A DNA stretch of 64,000 nt, taken from assembly GCF_003254395.2 (NCBI RefSeq), contig NC_037641.1, forward strand, positions 605,001 to 669,000, read 5' to 3'. The position numbers and the translations under genes were made by a program. Positions 1 through 12,289 of the stretch are shown in pieces. The number at the start of each line of letters is the position of its first letter. The stretch's first letter is position 1. This DNA is from Apis mellifera. Its lineage: Eukaryota > Arthropoda > Insecta > Hymenoptera > Apidae. The notes beneath the pieces are model-generated. The model ran no database searches, was not told the DNA's origin, and worked only from the letters and a program-made list of their open reading frames with translations.

Positions 1-400
1 TAACTCCTAAATTAAATTATAGATAATATTGTTACATTAAATTAGTTTTATCATTACAATAAAATAAAAAATAAATAAATTCAAATCTTAGTAATGTAAT
101 TTCAACAAATTTTTTTTTTCGGAAAAATTATTTTCTTCGTTTCATTCATATCAAGATTAAATTAAATTAGATTTCTTTTAGATTCCTGTAGAATTTGCTA
201 AACTTTCTAATTTCATATAAAAAATAAAAGATATATGGAAATATAAATATTTAATATTGTTAAAATTCACATGTCTTAAAAAATAAAAAAAGTGCCACAT
301 ACAATATTTTGAACAAAAAGAATATTTTCTTTCCAACAAAGTAATATGCGATTAAAATCGCTTTTTTACCAACTTTATTCATTGTCGATCACGATTTTGA
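1..400. other. A+T-rich sequence, no gene seen
   Basis: Short A and T runs with stops in every frame. I see no repeat unit, motif or open frame worth naming. Confidence 0.7.
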
Positions 401-830
401 TTTAAAAAAATGGGATATTTACACATATAAAGAGTTCATTTACATGTAAATCTATACACATCCATATACTTGTCGATAGGGGACGGACCCCTCTAACGAA
501 TTCGATTCGAAGAAGCGAGCAAGTAATCGTGGGACAAAAATCGAGCCGCCCATTCATCTCATATGTATGCGCATGTATATTTTTACCTCCCTTATATCTC
601 ACAATACATGGCACCAAATGTGTGTACAGAGGTGCCTGCGTGGCAACAGGAACTTTATTTTCGGTGATCTACCGATTCGAGTAGAACCGGAACCCTCGTT
701 TTAGCGGCAAACTTAACACATTTCTGCATACCGCGCAGTTATTCGAGAACTCCCCGGTTTATCGGCTATCTGAATTGCTTTGAGATTTCAATCGGGTAAA
801 GAATGTTGGGGGATTTCAATTAATGAAAAA
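400..830. other. Balanced-composition island, function unknown
   Basis: Composition changes sharply from desert to CpG-containing sequence. A minus-strand frame of 71 codons (402-617) has a strained composition and no supporting signal. A small inverted repeat (GGCACC at 610-615 and GGTGCC at 631-636) is visible. Possibly a conserved non-coding element; nothing indicates an exon. Confidence 0.4.
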
Positions 831-2560
831 TTAAATCATTCTCTTATATTTTTTCTTCTTCTCTTTTTCTTTAATATCTTTTAAGTAATTTTTGAAATTT
901 TGATTATAAAGAATCATGTATTTTAAATATAATATGTTATTTTGATTTTTTGATTTTAAGTATCATTATAATTATGATTATAGTTAGAAAAAAATTTTTT
1001 CGTTCAATACATTTTATTAATTATTATATTCTTATAATATTTCCAAGAATTATATTTTTAATTAGTTGTATAATATATTATATTGTATAATCATTGTTTC
1101 TTTGATATTCCGAAAATATTGATTACCATAATATTAACTTGATCATTAGATTTATTATTTTTAAAAATCTTATATTTTTCAACTATGTGAGGATATATTA
1201 AAATAGTTTTTTTTAATTATTATAATATGAAAATCAAGAAATTTATAAAAATTTATATTTTTTATTTAATCTTTAATTATTAAAAGTTAAATATTTAACG
1301 ATTAAAATTTAATGCTCATTTTATTAATATATGTCCAAATATTTCTCCATATATTATACTATCCTTAATTATCCTTATAAATATAAAAAAATTTATTCTT
1401 ATTCTGATTTAAATTTTAGTCTCATTTTTACATATATAATATAATGTAATATTATATAATTAAAATACAATAAATAAAAAATTCAAGAAAAAATTAATCA
1501 AAGAAAAATAAATAATACATTTAAGATCTAGACTCCTCAATATCTTAAAATTACATACAATGTGAAAATTTCGCTTATGTAATAGGATTGAAAAATTATT
1601 AAAATTGCAATTGAAAAATTATTTGAAAAAAATTGCAAAATTGTTTAACTTCATATTTTAAAATTAAAAAAGTTTGAAAAATATAGTAATACAAGTAATA
1701 CAAAAAGATATTATACTACATAAAAAACAAACAAATCTGAAATTGAAAAAAATTAGATATAAATGATCTATCGATAGGAAATGTATCTATATGTACCATA
1801 ATATATTATATATCATATTATAATAATTCTATATATAAAAATAAATAAAAAAATAAAAGAATAATTTTTTTTCATTTAAAAATTAATTTTCGAAAAAATT
1901 GAATTTGAAAATTCGCTAATTATACTTGATTGTAAATATTTCAATAATAAAGATTTAAACGATAGAAAATTTTATTTTTATATAAAAAAATAATGACTTA
2001 TCATTCAATTAATCAATTAGTCAATTTTAGTTGTATTAGGAAATTTTTCAAAAAAAAATAATGAATAATCAATAAAAAAAAATTATTATTCTTTCTTTAA
2101 AAGAAAATTTTGAAATTAATTAATAATAATAATAATTAATTTTTATAAAAATATTAATCTGGTGTTGAATTTCATACACTTATAAAGTGTTGTATTGATA
2201 TATTATTGGAACCGATTAAATAGAATATATAAGCAATGTTTCTAAAAATTAAAATAAACGCGAAAATTAACATGTCAAAATGTTTATTGAAGTTTATATT
2301 TTGAATTATATGCAATTTATTTTTACATTAAATGAAATGAGATGATAATAAGCTTTTATCTCCATTTCGCTTCATGTATACATTTTTTGCTTATCAAATT
2401 GATTATAACTTAAAAAAAAAAAAAACTTCAATGAATTTATACACGTATATACATAATTTTTATATTTGTTTTAATCTTTTAAACATTTTAAATTTTAAAT
2501 GTTCTTTCTATTTCAAACATTTTCTGAGTATCTTGTACATTTCTCCATTCTATAATAGAA
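831..2560. other. A+T-rich desert
   Basis: Long A/T runs with no open frame, except a low-complexity one near 2374 rich in Phe, Tyr and Asn as expected from composition. No repeat or RNA gene seen. Confidence 0.7.
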
Positions 2561-2591
2561 ATCCGGAGGTACTTTTGGAAAGTATGTAAAA

Positions 2592-2801
2592 ATGGGTTCG
2601 ATCAGCATGGGTGATCGCAAAGAGGAAAAAAGAAGAATAAGAAAGAGAAGAAAGATTCCTGGTTGGGAGAAGGACCCGGATTCTCTATCCGTGTCAGTGA
2701 AGACGAAACGTCGTGGCGCGACTCTCTCTCTTGTGAAAATCTATGGCAGCTTTCATACTTATTACAATGGCTTCCGTTCAATGCGTCTATATCGATCGTG
2801 A
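2592..2801 (+). CDS. Hypothetical small basic ORF (69 codons)
   Basis: The ORF starts with ATG in a good insect context (AAAAATGGG) at the left edge of an island. The first 30 residues are strongly basic and acidic (MGSISMGDRKEEKRRIRKRR), because the DNA there is a purine tract (about 2617-2665). The rest is mixed and ends in a stop at 2801. There is no signal peptide, membrane segment or recognisable domain. An overlapping frame at 2743-3009 lacks an ATG start. The purine tract alone may explain the openness, so this may equally be a 5' untranslated or regulatory segment. Confidence 0.12.
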   Translation: MGSISMGDRKEEKRRIRKRRKIPGWEKDPDSLSVSVKTKRRGATLSLVKIYGSFHTYYNGFRSMRLYRS

Positions 2802-3010
2802 AATCCAGGCGGTCATAATGAGCGAAACATGTTTACAATTATTATTTAGTCGCATTCACTGCCTTGCGTTCCAACACACACGTATGCTCGTAGCGCGATA
2901 TCACAGAACTAACGCAAATCCTGAAAACATCATCAAACGGCGTTTTAAAAAATTTGCGAAATTTTTCGATAATCGTTCCATACATGTGATTTTATCTTCC
3001 CATTTGTGAA

Positions 3011-3710
3011 ATAATGGCGAAAATCCAGCCACCAGAAAATAATGCTCTGAATTTTTTAATTTAAATTATTTCGTTTCTCATTTTAGTTTAAGTTCACTTA
3101 CCAAGCATAGTTTGTTAGGTTAAATTAATTTCGGTGATTGTAAATTAGATGCGTTTTATCAATTTTTTAAGATATTAATTTTCTTAAATTTTAAACTGTA
3201 AACTTAATATTTGAAATTAATGAAATTATTTATTAAACTATTAAACTTATTATACTTATATTTATTTATAAATATTGACAACACAAACACTAAACGTTTG
3301 CACATTTTCAATTTTTAATTTCAGAATTAATAAAAAATTTAATATAAATTTTATAATTTATAATCAATTATAAAATATAAAAATAATATTAATATTTAAT
3401 GAATAATATAAAATTTACTATAATATTATTATGTTATATATATATGTAATTTTAATAGAATCCTAATAGTTTTGAAAAATTTTTTTGTAAAATAATATTA
3501 ATCTTAATTTAAAAAAAATGCACATAATACATCATAATATGCATACCGATTATAAATAATTAATTTTCAAATGAAAATACTTCTTTGAAAAATTTAAAAC
3601 AATTATTCAAATATAAAATAACATTTATTAAATAAAAATAAAATACATAATATAAAAAGGAAGTTATAGATTTGCTTCGACATATATAATACTTAATATT
3701 ATTTATTTCT
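3011..3710. other. A+T-rich desert
   Basis: No gene seen. A minus-strand GTAAGT-type donor-like sequence lies at about 3096-3101 with no acceptor that makes an exon. Confidence 0.6.
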
Positions 3711-3932
3711 CATCCACCCTTTAAGAATCCATTTTTACTTTACATCCGGAAAAATGTTGTAAAAGACTATTTCTTCGCGGTTCCCTCTTTTCCAAATAAT
3801 CACCCATAATGAGAAACACGTGTTTATCTCTAAATTTAGTAGTAAGATCATCAAAAAAAAAATATAGAACGTAACAGGAAAGAAAATATCGAAAGAATTA
3901 TCATTATTCGATATGAAACAAAAGGATTATCA

Positions 3933-4193
3933 ATGATTTCGTACAAAAAACCGATCACATTCCTATTGATCAGTTGTTCCTTGTACAAAACGGGATGTTT
4001 CCGATTAACCAAAACTATGAAGAAACCAGGCATCATTTACTTAGCACGCTATTTAAGAAACAACGTGTGTGGAGAAGGAAATGCGCCGGAAGTCGATGTG
4101 GAAGGGTCTTTCCCGTTCACAAATGTGGCCTTGTGCTATAAACAACTTGTAAAGATAAAAAAAGAAGAACGAAGAAAAAGATATATAGGATAG
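3933..4193 (+). CDS. Hypothetical ORF (86 codons)
   Basis: This ATG-initiated frame spans the island at about 3.7-4.25 kb. Near the N-terminus, after two lysines, there is a short hydrophobic run (ITFLLISCSLYKTGC, about residues 8-22) that could pass for a weak signal peptide. The middle is mixed (CGEGNAPEVDVEGSFPF) and the C-terminus is Lys/Arg/Glu-rich, produced by a purine tract. No family is recognised. The complementary strand has a long pyrimidine tract followed by acceptor-like AGs at about 4136-4146, so a minus-strand exon is an alternative reading. The length is within chance. Confidence 0.14.
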   Translation: MISYKKPITFLLISCSLYKTGCFRLTKTMKKPGIIYLARYLRNNVCGEGNAPEVDVEGSFPFTNVALCYKQLVKIKKEERRKRYIG

Positions 4194-4290
4194 GAAAGAG
4201 TAGAGCAAGAAAAAGTAAAGTAATTGAGAAATGGATTCTTTAATTTGTGAACGGAAAAAGGATATTTCGAATAAGTATAGCATTCCTTTA

Positions 4291-4850
4291 GAAATATTAT
4301 TTTTGAATTTTAGATTTTTTAGAATTTATGTATGTTAGAGCAATTGAAAAATTATCTTCTTATTGATTAATTAATAAAAGTGATTATTTTAAATTTATGA
4401 GTAGTTTTGAATAAACATAGATACTTTTGCAAATATCACTTTTATGTTTTGCAGCTATTAAAATGATATTGAAAATTGCTTTTTCTGTTGATTGATGATT
4501 GATTAATTAATTTTTTATAGTTTCATATATTTTATTTTGATTTCTTGATTAATTCTTAATCTCTATTTTTATTTGTTAATCATATAGAGAAATTTTAAGA
4601 ATATTTATTATCTTTTTTTTAAATATTAAATTTTAGAAATCCTTTTAATAAGTTAAGAAATACATTACATTATATTTAATCTAATGGAAAGGAATTTTCG
4701 AATTATTTTTTCAATTTTTTTCTTCAATTTCAACATTTTTAAATTATTTGATTATTAATTATTATTATAAACACTAAAAAATATTAAATTAACATCCAAA
4801 TTTTTAAATAAATATTAATCACATAAAAAAAACAAAAAAAGGATTATTGA
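4291..4850. other. A+T-rich desert
   Basis: No gene, motif or repeat unit recognised. Confidence 0.65.
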
Positions 4851-4851
4851 A

Positions 4852-5301
4852 TTAGATAATTTTGTTTCTTGATGATTGTAAATAACAAACATTCATTTTT
4901 AACTTTTTAAATACTATCTTGACTCGTGGTGCACGCCTAATAATACTACAAACATCTCTATCGTCTTGGCATACATAGAGGACCACAACAGAGTCGAATA
5001 CAAGCAATACTTGTCGCGCATGTCCGTCTTGCATTCCTTGGCCTAGGTGCGCAATGTGATCGATACGATTTCGTTGATCTAAGAAAGGATCCGCACAAAC
5101 ATATAAGGGTATCTTATGTTTCTTGAAAATGTCATTTGTAATATACACAACATCATAGAATAGTATACAATTTATGTGTGTATGTATAATAATTTTTTCA
5201 TTAGCATTATACTTAAATTTAAATTGATTTAAATTGTTATTCTCAGATTTTAAATATTTCAAAATCTTAGAATCTTTCAAAATTCTTAGAATATTTTTCA
5301 C
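4852..5301 (-). CDS. Unrecognised open frame (149 codons, non-ATG 5' end)
   Basis: The frame is open on the minus strand from an upstream TAA to the stop at 4852. It has no ATG in its first half (the listed start is GTG); the first ATG lies at about residue 88. Only the middle, about 4918-5110, has balanced composition, reading with residues such as YVCADPFLDQRNRIDHIAHL and RQVLLVFDSVVVLYVCQDDR. Both flanks are A+T desert translated as Asn, Lys and Ile. I do not recognise the protein. The balanced core could be an old exon or coding remnant, or a non-coding element that happens to be open. Confidence 0.14.
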   Translation of the reverse strand: MKNILRILKDSKILKYLKSENNNLNQFKFKYNANEKIIIHTHINCILFYDVVYITNDIFKKHKIPLYVCADPFLDQRNRIDHIAHLGQGMQDGHARQVLLVFDSVVVLYVCQDDRDVCSIIRRAPRVKIVFKKLKMNVCYLQSSRNKII

Positions 5302-7460
5302 TTTAGGAAAAAGTTAACTAAATTAAAAAGTTAACTAAATTTCAGCATATAATCTTGGAATTTACACCACATTTATACATATGAAAACTTTATTTTTTTT
5401 TAATTTTTATGATATTGATTTTTTTTTTTTAATATTATATTCGTTGTTTCTACTTTGATTCTTTGGTGTTATTGTCATATTCTCTTCCTTTTTATTTTTG
5501 AAATGTTTTTTGATATTATAATTTTAAAAGTTTCATTTTTAAAATTTTGAAATTTTCTCATTATTAAAATTTCTAGAATTAAAATTCTAAATAAAATACC
5601 CATATATCTATTCTTCTTTTCTATGTTTTTCCAAATTTAAAAATTTTTTTAAATTTTATTTTCATCAATAGAAAAGAATGTATTTCAGAAAGATATTATA
5701 AGAAAGTTTATAAGATAATCAATTATTTATCATCTAAGTGAACTTTATAAAGAATTCTTTTCGATTGTAAAATAAATATGTACAATAGCAATAGATACAA
5801 CAAATTATAATTTTTGTAAAAATTGATCCTCTTAATAATGATTGCAAATAATGATATTGATCATTATTCAATTACAAGATGGATAAAATAGCTAATTAAC
5901 TAAGACTTAAATGGCATCTATCTTGTTCATAAATATATTATATTATTATTATTACAATTCTTCTCTTATATATATATAAAACATAGAATATTTTTTTCTA
6001 TTATATTGTATTTTTTCTTTGTCAATAATATTTTTATTTATTTCTTATAACTTCTCTCTTTTTTTTATATATTACAAATGAATATGAATATTTTATTTTT
6101 TTAAATTATTCTTCTTGAATTACTTTTTATTTTTTCAAACACAATTAAATTTTATTTCTTTATTATTATTGTAAAATAATTCCTATAGAAAATAAATATT
6201 ATCTAAATTTATATATCTCATAAGATAAATTTTTAAAGTTTAAAGCTTTTCCCTACGTATTATAATATTATTACAAAAGATTAAAAAGTGATAAATATAA
6301 CTTGAACATTTTGCTCTTGTGTAAAAGTTGGCTCTCTTTTATTAGTCTTACAGTCTAAGTATCCTTTCACTGAATAATCGTACGATACTGAGTATCCTTT
6401 TAAAATGGCTTCAAATAACCTTCATCCATTTAAGTAATTCCTGAAAGAGGTTTTAAAATTCATACTTATATGTTTAATTTCACCAATTTTACCAGCATCT
6501 TGATTCCGTATTATTTCTATATTCATCACTTTCCCTCATTTGAAATTATTTCATGTAATTTCAATATATTTTCTTCAATTCATTTCACAATTCATTTTTA
6601 AAACGAGTAGAAAGAATATATCTATATAAATTGTAATTAAATATACATAATAAATATATGAGTTAAAAAAATATATATGACTTATATTCATTTTTATGTA
6701 ACAAACATTGAATATTAAAAATTTTTTCAATCAATATTTCTCTTAAAAAAGACATTTATATAAGAATAAAATAGTAATATAAGTAAAAGTAAAAGTCACT
6801 TCTGAAAGGGCAATTCAGAAATAAAATTTACAAAATAATATTTTATTTTTAAATTATTATTTTTATAGTATTAAAATAAATTTAATAAAACACATTATTT
6901 TTTGATTATCAGAAAATGTGAAAATAAAAAATTAAAGTATGCTTTCATGATTCTTGAAAAAGTATAAAAAATATTTCTATGAACTATCCTTTAAAATATT
7001 CTGAAAATACTATCATTTTTTAAATTTTGACTAATATTGTTGAGCAATTACAACAATTCAGATTGGATTTAAGTTAAATTACTTAATTTCAACTTTTGTT
7101 GAATTCTTAATAAATGTTATTTATAAAATGCATACAAATTATTTATATAGCATATAATTTGAAATGAAATATAATATAAAATATATATCAATAAATATAT
7201 TTTATATATTATAAATTATTTCATTTACATTTTTCAATAATATAACATTATATATATAATTTTTATTTATTTCTTGCAATCTTTAATGAATTAATGCCTA
7301 CAAAAATTACAAAATCATAAACCTATAATGATACAATCACGAATCTTCAATTTCACCTGTTTTTGATTTTTACAGAATTTTTTCAAGCGCCATTATTCAG
7401 TTATCAATTTCAAATGTTTAATAAATTAATAAAAAATCCAAGTGAAAAACTAAAAATCAT
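5302..7460. other. A+T-rich desert
   Basis: Two kilobases of A/T runs. A slightly richer patch at about 6300-6550 shows no open frame or motif I can name. Confidence 0.65.
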
Positions 7461-7700
7461 AATTATTTATGAATCTAATGTTTGCGTTCGAGAAATCATC
7501 ATCGATCACACGCTGTTCTATCCGGGTAATGCTAATCGAGCACGCAGAGAGACCCGGCATATTATGGTTCGCGCGGAAAAATAATAGGCCGAGCAGGTCA
7601 CTATGGCGACATTATCCCGTTAGGCTTGAAAGTATATTTTCTACTTGTTGTGGCAATGACTGTGCCGCTGCGCTGACCGGTGTACCAAGCCTCTTTGCAG

Positions 7701-7775
7701 GCCGTCAGTACAACGTCGAACCACCAGACCAAGATTATCGCTTCGGCACCTGAGCCTTATTCGGTTAACGACTGA
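7701..7775 (+). CDS. Candidate 3'-terminal coding exon
   Basis: A pyrimidine-leading acceptor (CCTCTTTGCAG, AG at 7699-7700) is followed by 24 open codons (AVSTTSNHQTKIIASAPEPY..., then a TGA at 7773-7775). An AATAAA lies at 7857-7862, a normal distance downstream. The same DNA in the next frame is also open (94 codons ending at 7753), which weakens the case. The frame cannot be fixed without the upstream exon. It sits in the island at about 7.5-7.85 kb. It may instead be conserved non-coding sequence. Confidence 0.15.
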   Translation, partial: AVSTTSNHQTKIIASAPEPYSVND

Positions 7776-7862
7776 CAGTTACACATACACGTATAACTTA
7801 GATATATGCTCGATGCTTTTGCACGTGTGTGCATATGATTCATGCTTGAAGACGTTAATAAA

Positions 7863-8890
7863 TAATTTTCCTGAGATTCGTTTCGTGTAGTTAACACATT
7901 CATGACGTATTACTATATGTTATATAATATGTATATGCTATAACATAGTTTAATATTATTTGTAATCGAGATTTAATTATAATAATGAGGGTAAATGTTA
8001 ATGGAAACGGAAAATTTTTTAAAGAAATATTAGAAAATTTATAAGAAAAATGTTTAATTTATAAAATATGATTTTAGAAATTGAATAGAATACATCTTGA
8101 ATGGAACTAAAATTTCAGAAAATACTTTGTAGTAGATAATAATAGTATGTAAAGAGATAATTAGAAGTTTATAAAAATTTATTATTTTTATGTTATTTTT
8201 TATAAAATCACTAGATTTCTGTTTAAATTATCTGGTATAAAATTTAATAATAATATTTGTTTTCATTAATGATTTATAATTATTTGATTTATTAATTCAA
8301 TATAAATTTATTACAGTATATTAAATAATAATTAATAATTTTTGCATGTTATTTTTTAAAAAATATTTTATACATTTTGTGATAAATAAGTAAGTATATA
8401 AATAATATCGATTAATAATATTCTATCTAATTTCTAACAACTCTTTATTAATTAATAATATAGATTATTATTATATTAATATTGTCTATGAGTTTAAGAT
8501 CATTAAAAATATTCATATGAATGAAATTATAGAAATTTATTTTTTTTTTTTTAATAAGAATGTATTATTAATATATTTTCTTAAATGAAGAAGAATCTTT
8601 ACTTTTGTATATTTATTAACTATCTTATATAAATTTATTTAATTTATAGAAAATAAAATTTTGAATAAATATACAAATAATACAAATCAAATCAAAGTTA
8701 ATAAAATATATATTATAAAAAATATCTGTAATTAAAAAATAACATCAAATAAAACATTAAATAATCTGTTATCATTTTAGATCCATTTTTAAGTTTATGT
8801 TTATATATTGTCATACAATTTGGGAATTATTTTCCAAAAGTTCTTTTCTATATCATATCTTTTTCAATATTGTTTCATCACTATTCTTCG
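7863..8890. other. A+T-rich desert
   Basis: No gene or distinctive repeat recognised. Confidence 0.65.
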
Positions 8891-8905
8891 TCATAATTCC
8901 AAATA

Positions 8906-9130
8906 TTATAGCATATATAAGTCAAGTTTATAATGACCATTACTTAAGGTGCATATAGCTTCATTTGATGTTTGATGTACCAGTCTCCGTATTAACAAGA
9001 AGTGGCAACATTGAAGGAATTCGATCTCGATATTGCACGTTCCAAGATACATTCCAATTAGACATTCCATTCTAGATGGATATCTACTATCTCTTGAAGA
9101 TAATAAAACAATCATAATAAATTCAAACAT
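8906..9130 (-). CDS. Hypothetical ORF (74 codons)
   Basis: ATG-initiated on the minus strand. The N-terminus is hydrophobic (MFEFIMIVLLSS) and then polar, and the frame is Cys-containing in the middle (GMYLGTCNIEIEFLQCCHF). The residue mixture is less skewed than in typical A+T translations nearby. No family is recognised, and no splice signals flank it. Chance is quite possible. Confidence 0.13.
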   Translation of the reverse strand: MFEFIMIVLLSSRDSRYPSRMECLIGMYLGTCNIEIEFLQCCHFLLIRRLVHQTSNEAICTLSNGHYKLDLYML

Positions 9131-9840
9131 CTACATAATTAGAAAAATCTAAATATCTGATTAATATTTTAGTTTCTTTAAGTAATCTACCCATCCATCT
9201 ATCCATCCATTTTCTATTTTTAATTATTTGAAATCTTTAAAAACAAATTTTCTAAATAATGTTAATTTATCAGAAATAGATAAATTCATTATCTTTCAAT
9301 AACTTGTTCAAGATTCCTATTTTAGAATGCGATTAATAATATTTTAATATTTTAATAATAAAAAACAGAAATGGATTAAATTTTCAAAAATTAGTGTTGC
9401 ATAAATTTAATTCTTAATTCTTTTTTGCAAATTCATTAATTTTATAATATCGATTTGTTATTTTCAATGAACATACTTGTTTCCATTATTTTAATAAAAA
9501 ATTTGATTAACCTTCTTTTCTCAATCAAAGAAAAAATTACTTTGTCATTAAGAATTATAGTATTTCAATCGAAAATTTTTCCAAATTTGAGATCTCTTTT
9601 GAACTTAGAGTTTCTAATGGCCGTCAAGTCTAACATTTGTTAAAAATTGAATTATTACTGAAGATATAATTTATAATAGAATAATAATAAATTTCAAATA
9701 CTATCAAAACTGATTAAAAATAAGAATACAAAAAAGAAGATAAAATAAAAATTACAAGAAATAAAAAACAGGAATAAAAAAATTCTTTATTTTTAAGATT
9801 GTTTGAAAGTACATGGTAATTAAAAAAAAAATAATAATAA
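9131..9840. other. A+T-rich desert with a short (CCAT)n-like run
   Basis: Mostly A/T runs. A short tetranucleotide stretch of CCATC/TATCC units lies at about 9188-9210. Confidence 0.6.
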
Positions 9841-9985
9841 TCCAAAAAGATTATTAACGGGTCGTATAAATGGATTCTTCGGTCGCTTTCGCGAATAGTC
9901 GTGCGACTTCTTCCTCTTCGAGCCTCTTTTCACCGAGTCCTCTTCTTCCTACATTCCCTCCGCGTCGCTGATTTCCCCAGAATCC

Positions 9986-10126
9986 ATGCGCGCGAACACA
10001 GATTCCTTTCAAAATGAGCCAAGCGGACGCGCAGATTCGCACAGTTTTACGGTGTTTACCTTGGTTTCTGCTATTCTGAGACGCGTTGTGTATGAACAGA
10101 ATACACTACGCTCTCGGATTTTTTAA
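9986..10126 (+). CDS. Candidate coding segment behind a strong acceptor
   Basis: A long pyrimidine tract (about 9895-9980) ends in GATTTCCCCAG, with AG at 9979-9980. It is followed five bases later by ATG and an open frame to TAA at 10124-10126 (MRANTDSFQNEPSGRADSHS at the N-terminus). The frame is also open upstream across the pyrimidine tract as Ser/Pro/Phe-rich sequence back to a TAG. The opposite strand is open as well (9854-10042, non-ATG start, ending in a Glu-rich helix-like tail). Two open strands in one island is a warning of chance. No family recognised. Confidence 0.14.
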   Translation: MRANTDSFQNEPSGRADSHSFTVFTLVSAILRRVVYEQNTLRSRIF

Positions 10127-10239
10127 ACATTCTTCCATCGTGTCGTGATGCCTTTTATTGTTGGAATTATTTTCAGCGCACAAACCAGACGGCCGCGAAA
10201 ATCGACACGTTTGTTCCGTGGTTATCCAAAAAGAAAACC

Positions 10240-10780
10240 ATGCCTCGTTAAAAATCTCCCTTAGCTCCTTCTCTTCATTTATATCTCAAGAAATATTAGA
10301 AATGAAATTTTCAAAATTTATAATGATTATTAAGAAGAATTAAATAGACAAAGAATGCACAAAGAATAAGATGTAAAAATGACAAATTTTATTTAAGAAA
10401 ATCGTAATTAAAATTATATCAGAAATTTACATTTTTTTAAGATAGATTATTTAAAGATTATTACATATTGAAAAGTAAAAAATATAAAAAATTTATAGAA
10501 AATAAATAGAAATTTCATTTATTATTTATTTGTATTTTATATATATATATATTTTTTAATATATATTATTAAAGTATTATATATATAATATTTTAATTTA
10601 TTATTTGTTTTTTAAAGAAAATTTATTTATAAAATTTTTTCATTGAAATTATCAATTTGTAAATAGATTTTAAAATGAAAAAATCGAAAAAATGTATATT
10701 TTTAGAAATGTCTTATCTTTTATCTTTTATTTTAACGATATTATAATTTTATTTTAATAACTTTAAATTTGACTTCAAAG
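10240..10780. other. A+T-rich desert
   Basis: Contains a short (TA)n run at about 10538-10552. Otherwise nothing recognised. Confidence 0.6.
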
Positions 10781-10920
10781 TCAGTTGAGTTTGGTGACCC
10801 GATTTCGCATTCGCAAATTAGCGGACCCTTTTCACAAAGAAGGCGTTCTTCTATTTTTTCTTTCTTTTCGTGAAGGGATCAATATTGACAAATTTTCAGT
10901 ATAACGGGAACGAAGATAGT

Positions 10921-10939
10921 CAATAGCCCATCGCTATTG
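10921..10939. repeat. Hairpin, 7-bp stem with 5-nt loop
   Basis: CAATAGC at 10921-10927 pairs with GCTATTG at 10933-10939 around the loop CCATC. It lies four bases from a larger palindrome. Confidence 0.75.
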
Positions 10940-10943
10940 TCAT

Positions 10944-10963
10944 CTCAGGTCTGCAGACCTGAG
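10944..10963. repeat. Perfect 20-bp palindrome
   Basis: The two halves CTCAGGTCTG and CAGACCTGAG are exact reverse complements, centred on a CTGCAG. For so long a run with balanced base content this is uncommon. It could form a cruciform or bind a dimeric protein. Confidence 0.85.
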
Positions 10964-11059
10964 TCCCTTCATTCTTTTGGAAAAACCTTCGATTATTTTC
11001 GAAGAAACTAGCTTGTAGAAAATGCAATGGACAACCATGTAAAATTTCTTCTTTATAAA

Positions 11060-11930
11060 CAAGTCAATCTTCTTGTCACAATATATCTTATTGTCCTTCA
11101 AAAGAAGTGACAATGATGAAATAAGAAAGAAAATAATTTTCAAGATTGAAAAATCAAGATTAAAGAAATCAGAATTGAAACTGAAGAAAAAATATTTAAG
11201 AAAAATTGAGAAACATTAAAAAAAAATAATAAAATATAAAATAGCATTAACTAGATATATTTTTATAAATAAAATATTTGGTATTTAAATAAATTTGATT
11301 TATATTAATGCAATATTATTGTTAATTAAAAATTTTTTTTAAATTTAATATTATTCATTTTTTTTCGTTATAATCTAAGCATTAATTATTATTTTTGTTG
11401 CATTTCATAACATATAATCAATAATATTTTTTAAAATATTAAAATATTAAAAGTTAACATTAAAATTACCAACTCATAAATATATAAATATTCAAATATT
11501 AAAATAGTCCATAAAAATCTAAATTTTATTTTTGAAAATACAAAACTTTTTATTTATTTTTAAAATACCTGAGAATCATTATTTTATTTTATTAATTCTA
11601 TCTCTTAAATTTCGCGAAGCATCTAAAAAATAGCCCTAAATCAATATCAGATTATATTTATATTTTTATATTTGAATATATATAACTTCTAATACAATGA
11701 CTTCTTGACATCAAAATTTATATTTTTGGATTCTATTCAAATATCAGAAAATACAAGAAGCAAATCAAAAGTGTTATTTTCTGTAATGAAATTTAATCGA
11801 AAAATATATAAATAAATATACATAAATGTATAATTAAAGAAGGATATATTTTTAATAATTACGAAAACAATATTCGAAATATATATCTTGAAGAATATTC
11901 TCCGCAGATGATAATAAATTTCTCCGATTA
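11060..11930. other. A+T-rich desert
   Basis: Nothing recognised beyond A/T runs. Confidence 0.65.
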
Positions 11931-12007
11931 ATCTAAAATTCATTTTCGGCGAATTGGAAATCCATCTATTGTTTTACGAGAAAAGAGGATCTTAGAGTGT
12001 TCGTAAA

Positions 12008-12250
12008 TTAGTATGAGTCGACTCTCGACGACTTGCTTAGTACCGTAGGGTGATTCTCTCTTTTCGCCATAAACGACCTGACAGCTGGGTCGACCGATGA
12101 AACATCGTTTTGGTTCGAACACACCAGCCTAAAATTTAATAGCCAAATATTATCCGCTTGTACCATTTTCCGTGCTCGTTTCTGTGTACGAGCATATCTG
12201 GACATTGCTCCCACCTTAGCTATTTCTAATCTAACGCAGCGCTTATTCAT
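12008..12250 (-). CDS. Hypothetical ORF (80 codons)
   Basis: ATG-initiated (GTAATGAAT context) and filling most of the island at 11.95-12.26 kb. The protein is basic at its N-terminus (MNKRCVRLEIAKVGAMSRYA) and mixed after that, ending in Ser/Lys-rich sequence. Within it, TTAAATTTTAG at about 12130 on the minus strand resembles a splice acceptor, so part of it could be an exon in another frame. No family recognised. Confidence 0.14.
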   Translation of the reverse strand: MNKRCVRLEIAKVGAMSRYARTQKRARKMVQADNIWLLNFRLVCSNQNDVSSVDPAVRSFMAKRENHPTVLSKSSRVDSY

Positions 12251-12289
12251 TACTGCTAACCAATACTAATAATGCGATAAGATTGAGTC

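Noticed and set aside
12108..12125. GGTTCGAAC, tRNA B-box-like
   Set aside because: No T-arm stem, no A box at the right distance and no acceptor stem.
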